Source: Gaiellasilicea sp963784895
GTDB lineage: Bacteria > Actinomycetota > Thermoleophilia > Gaiellales > Gaiellaceae
Length of the DNA stretch: 64,000 nt
Direction of reading: 5' to 3'
Assembly: GCA_963784895.1 (NCBI GenBank)
Contig: CAWATM010000007.1
Location: 124,001-188,000, forward strand
Both the position numbers and the translations under genes were made by a program. This document shows, in pieces, positions 61,913 to 64,000 of this stretch (position 1 is its first letter; each line of letters begins with the position of its first letter). A model generated the notes under the pieces. It was not told where the DNA came from, ran no database searches, and saw nothing but the letters and a program-made list of their open reading frames with translations.

Positions 61913-63660
61913 GCCTGCACCGTCACCCACACGAGCCCGGCGGCGACGACGATCCCGAACGGACTGTTGCCGACCTCGATCGTCTCGACGACTTTTCGCG
62001 TCGCAGGGTCGATCCGGTCGACCGTCCCATCACCGGCGTTCGCGACCCACACGGCGCCCGCGCCGACTGCGACGCCCTGTGGCTCGTCGCCGACGTCGAT
62101 CTGTCGCGTGGCTACTCCGGACGAGTCGGGGTCGGCGCGGGTCACGAAGTCGTCACCGCTGCTCGTTACCCACACGGCGTCGTAGCCGTAGGCGATCCCG
62201 GTCGACCCGCGGCCGACGCTGAATCTGCCGAGCGGGCCGGCGAGGAAGGTGTCCGGACTGAAACGGTAGACCACCTTGTCGGCGGAGCTGACGACCCAGA
62301 GCGAGTCGCCGCCCTCGACGACAGCCGTCGGCCTGAGTCCGGCGTCCGTCCGTTCGACATCGCTCGAGTTCGGGTCGATGCGTGCCAGCGTCGCGTCGCC
62401 GAAGACCGCCCACACATCGGTGGTCCCGGCAGCGACGGCCCCGAGCGACGACCCGAACCTCGTCTTCGCGACGTCGTCGATCGTCTCCCGGCCTCCGAGC
62501 TCGGGATCGATCCACGTGATCTGCCCCGTGTGGCCGTGCGCGACCCAGAGCTTGCCGTGGCCGAACGCCACCCCGGTCGGAGTCGCATCGATCGCGATCG
62601 TCTCGACGACCTTCCTCGAGGCCGGACCGATGCGCGTCACGGACTTGCCGCCGAGGTTGCCGACCCAGACCGCGTCTCCACCGAACGCGATCGGGCCGGG
62701 CTCGACTCCGGCCGGGACGGGTTCGAGGACCTCGTTCGTCTTCGGGTCGATGACGGCGACCCAGTTCGGCTCGACCGTGAGCGCGGCCGGCTCGCCGCCG
62801 ATCAGGAAAGCGCCGGCAACGGCAGCGCCGACGAGACTGAGCAGCGCGACTGCGAGGATCGGGAGGCGGCGCCCCAGGCGGGTTTCCTCCTGGGTGGCGG
62901 GGAGCGGGCCCGGAGCTGCGATTGCGGGGTCGTGGTCGAGCACCTGCCGTTCGAGTGCCTTCAGCTCGTCGCCGGGCTCGATCCCGAGGCCGTCGACCAA
63001 CGCCTCGCGGGCGGACCGGTAGGCGGAGAGCGCGTCGGCCTGCCGACCCGACCGGTAGAGCGCCAGCATCTGCTGCGCGCGGAAGCGCTCGCGATACGGG
63101 TGCTCGGCCACGAGCGCGTCCAGCTCGTGAATCAGGTCGGCGTGGCGTCCGAGCGCCAGGTCCGCGTCGATCCGCTCCTCGAGCGCTCCCAGGCGCTGCT
63201 CCTCGAGCCCAGCCCGGGCGGCGGTGCCGAACGGCGCTCCGTCGAGGTCGGCCAGCGGCGCGCCGCGCCAGAGCGCGAGCGCCTCGTGCAGCGCCTCGGC
63301 AGCTCGAGCCGGCTCGGACGAGTCGCGCGCCTCTGCACGGCGCGCAGCAAACGCCTGCAGGTCGAGCGCGCCTGGCTCGAGCTCGAGCACGTACCCCGGC
63401 CCCTGGGTTCGAAGCGATGCACCGTCCTCCCCGAGCGCCTTGCGCAGCCCGGCGATGTAGACCTGCAACGCCGAGCGCGCCGACTCCGGCGGCGCGTCGC
63501 CCCAGAGGGCATCGATCAGCCGCTCGGTCGGCACGACGCGGTTCGCCTCCAGCAGGAGCAGCGCGAGCACGGCCCGTTGCTTGCGCGGCCCCAGCTCGAG
63601 CGCGATCCCGCCGCGCTCAGCCTCGAGCGGCCCGAGCAGCCGAAACTGAAGATCGCTCAC
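61906..63660 (-). CDS. Membrane-bound BTAD (SARP-like) regulator with C-terminal beta-propeller
   Basis: 584 residues from GTG 63660, before LQFRLLGPLEA. Residues 1-100 are an OmpR-type winged helix (GPRKQRAVLALLLLEANRVV, SALQVYIAGLRKALG), 100-245 the bacterial transcriptional activation domain (SYR-like FRAQQMLALYRSGRQADAL), about 266-288 a transmembrane helix, and 295-584 a YVTN/NHL-type propeller of six or more blades (VWVGNLGGKSVTRI, LWVAHGHTGQITWI, VWVANAGDGTVDRI). A cytoplasmic DNA-binding half and an extracellular propeller make a one-component transmembrane sensor. It is convergent with two binding-protein genes that often accompany it. Confidence 0.9.
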   Translation of the reverse strand: MSDLQFRLLGPLEAERGGIALELGPRKQRAVLALLLLEANRVVPTERLIDALWGDAPPESARSALQVYIAGLRKALGEDGASLRTQGPGYVLELEPGALDLQAFAARRAEARDSSEPARAAEALHEALALWRGAPLADLDGAPFGTAARAGLEEQRLGALEERIDADLALGRHADLIHELDALVAEHPYRERFRAQQMLALYRSGRQADALSAYRSAREALVDGLGIEPGDELKALERQVLDHDPAIAAPGPLPATQEETRLGRRLPILAVALLSLVGAAVAGAFLIGGEPAALTVEPNWVAVIDPKTNEVLEPVPAGVEPGPIAFGGDAVWVGNLGGKSVTRIGPASRKVVETIAIDATPTGVAFGHGKLWVAHGHTGQITWIDPELGGRETIDDVAKTRFGSSLGAVAAGTTDVWAVFGDATLARIDPNSSDVERTDAGLRPTAVVEGGDSLWVVSSADKVVYRFSPDTFLAGPLGRFSVGRGSTGIAYGYDAVWVTSSGDDFVTRADPDSSGVATRQIDVGDEPQGVAVGAGAVWVANAGDGTVDRIDPATRKVVETIEVGNSPFGIVVAAGLVWVTVQAP

Positions 63661-63672
63661 TTCAGGATCCAG

Positions 63673-63689
63673 TTTGGCGTCCCTTTGGC
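63673..63689. promoter_or_regulatory. Eleven-bp-spaced direct repeat in the divergent promoter of the BTAD gene
   Basis: TTTGGC at 63673-63678 and again at 63684-63689, one helical turn apart, between the BTAD gene start (63660) and the divergent gene at 63748. SARP-type regulators bind heptamer direct repeats with 11-bp period, so this is a candidate autoregulatory site. Confidence 0.35.
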
Positions 63690-63747
63690 CGGAATTCAGC
63701 ACCTCCGCGGATGTTCTTGCAGTCCATCCGACAGGAGGTAGAGGCAA

Positions 63748-64000
63748 ATGACAAGGACATTGCGGCTGCTGCTCCTCGCAGCGGCACTCGTCGCCCTCGC
63801 GGGCGGCGCGGCGCTCAACTCGGCGTCGGGCGCGTCGAGCGACTCGAAGCACTTCGAGGCGCGCTTTCAGGAGAGCAACGTGTCGGTGACGAACCGAATC
63901 GCCGATCTCGGCATCTTCCAGCTGATCAACACCGGCACCGGGACGGTCGAAGGGTTCGGGCCCGCGACCATGGTGCTCGCGATGTCGCAGGACCGCTCGG
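63748..64000 (+). CDS. Secreted protein of unknown function, N-terminal part (runs off window)
   Basis: ATG 63748 follows ACAGGAGG with 9-10 nt spacing. The first 84 codons give a signal peptide (LRLLLLAAALVALAGGAAL) and a mature start with FEARFQESNVSVTNRI and GTGTVEGFGPATMVLAM, open to the edge. No family recognised. Divergent from the BTAD regulator with an 87-bp shared promoter region, so it may be its target. Confidence 0.72.
   Translation, partial: MTRTLRLLLLAAALVALAGGAALNSASGASSDSKHFEARFQESNVSVTNRIADLGIFQLINTGTGTVEGFGPATMVLAMSQDRS

Noticed and set aside
61906..63660. BTAD regulator as evidence of an antibiotic gene cluster
   Set aside because: No biosynthetic genes lie around it; the propeller-bearing type is a general membrane regulator.

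Overview
The window is a gene-dense, very GC-rich stretch with frequent GTG and TTG starts and many 4-nt stop/start overlaps. I recognise about 60 protein genes, no rRNA, tRNA, CRISPR array, insertion sequence or phage. The gene set (F420-type luciferase-like oxidoreductase, BTAD/beta-propeller regulator beside family-5 solute-binding proteins, SRPBCC proteins, LvaAB-like kinase pair, twin FtsX permeases) fits a high-GC actinobacterium, probably Thermoleophilia (Gaiellales/Solirubrobacterales). That placement is inference from gene content; there is no marker gene here.

Layout. 1-6414 (+): one tight acyl-CoA catabolic operon (acyl-CoA ligase, SDR, enoyl-CoA hydratase, quinone-reductase-like MDR, SDR, LLM oxidoreductase, APH-like kinase, DUF6285, histidine phosphatase). 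6397-9471 (-): acyl-CoA dehydrogenase, thiolase and a small antibiotic-kinase-like gene. 9530-16567: orphan branched-chain amino acid binding protein, YyaL/DUF255 protein, class III cyclase, RmlD-like reductase, DUF6220, DedA and a CoA-transferase broken by a frameshift. 16618-23382 (-): HMG-CoA-lyase-like gene and an ABC exporter with one ATPase and two FtsX/MacB permeases. 23455-25257 (-): class III aminotransferase preceded by the tail of a PotC-like permease joined to the head of an aldehyde dehydrogenase, apparently a collapsed polyamine operon. 25409-33742: BNR-repeat/MoaD-like pair, BMP binding protein divergent from an NrtR-like regulator, response regulator with a truncated kinase, dimethylglycine-dehydrogenase-like enzyme, CorA and a cupredoxin lipoprotein. 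33896-42686: choline-kinase-like gene, AzlCD, secreted 5'-nucleotidase and secreted nuclease, RsgA, collagen-like/lamin-tail protein.

42817-47166 (+) is a five-gene operon (two esterases, an ATP-grasp ligase, two SRPBCC proteins) of unknown purpose, facing a photolyase/unknown/NAD-binding operon (47126-49760, -). 50377-52256 (-) is a two-component system. 52346-58391 (+) is a MoxR-DUF58-VWA (BatA-like) cluster ending in an HtrA gene with three apparent frameshifts. 58637-61893 holds two tandem family-5 solute-binding proteins facing a BTAD-propeller membrane regulator; a secreted protein runs off the right edge.

Two cautions. At least eight apparent 1-nt frameshifts occur in otherwise intact genes, several in G or C runs, so sequence error is as likely as gene decay. 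Long open frames opposite real genes are common at this base composition and were ignored. The most promising leads are the LvaAB-like module in the first operon, the esterase/esterase/ATP-grasp operon, the BNR/MoaD pair with a GG-CP tail, and convergent hairpins that carry both stop codons.
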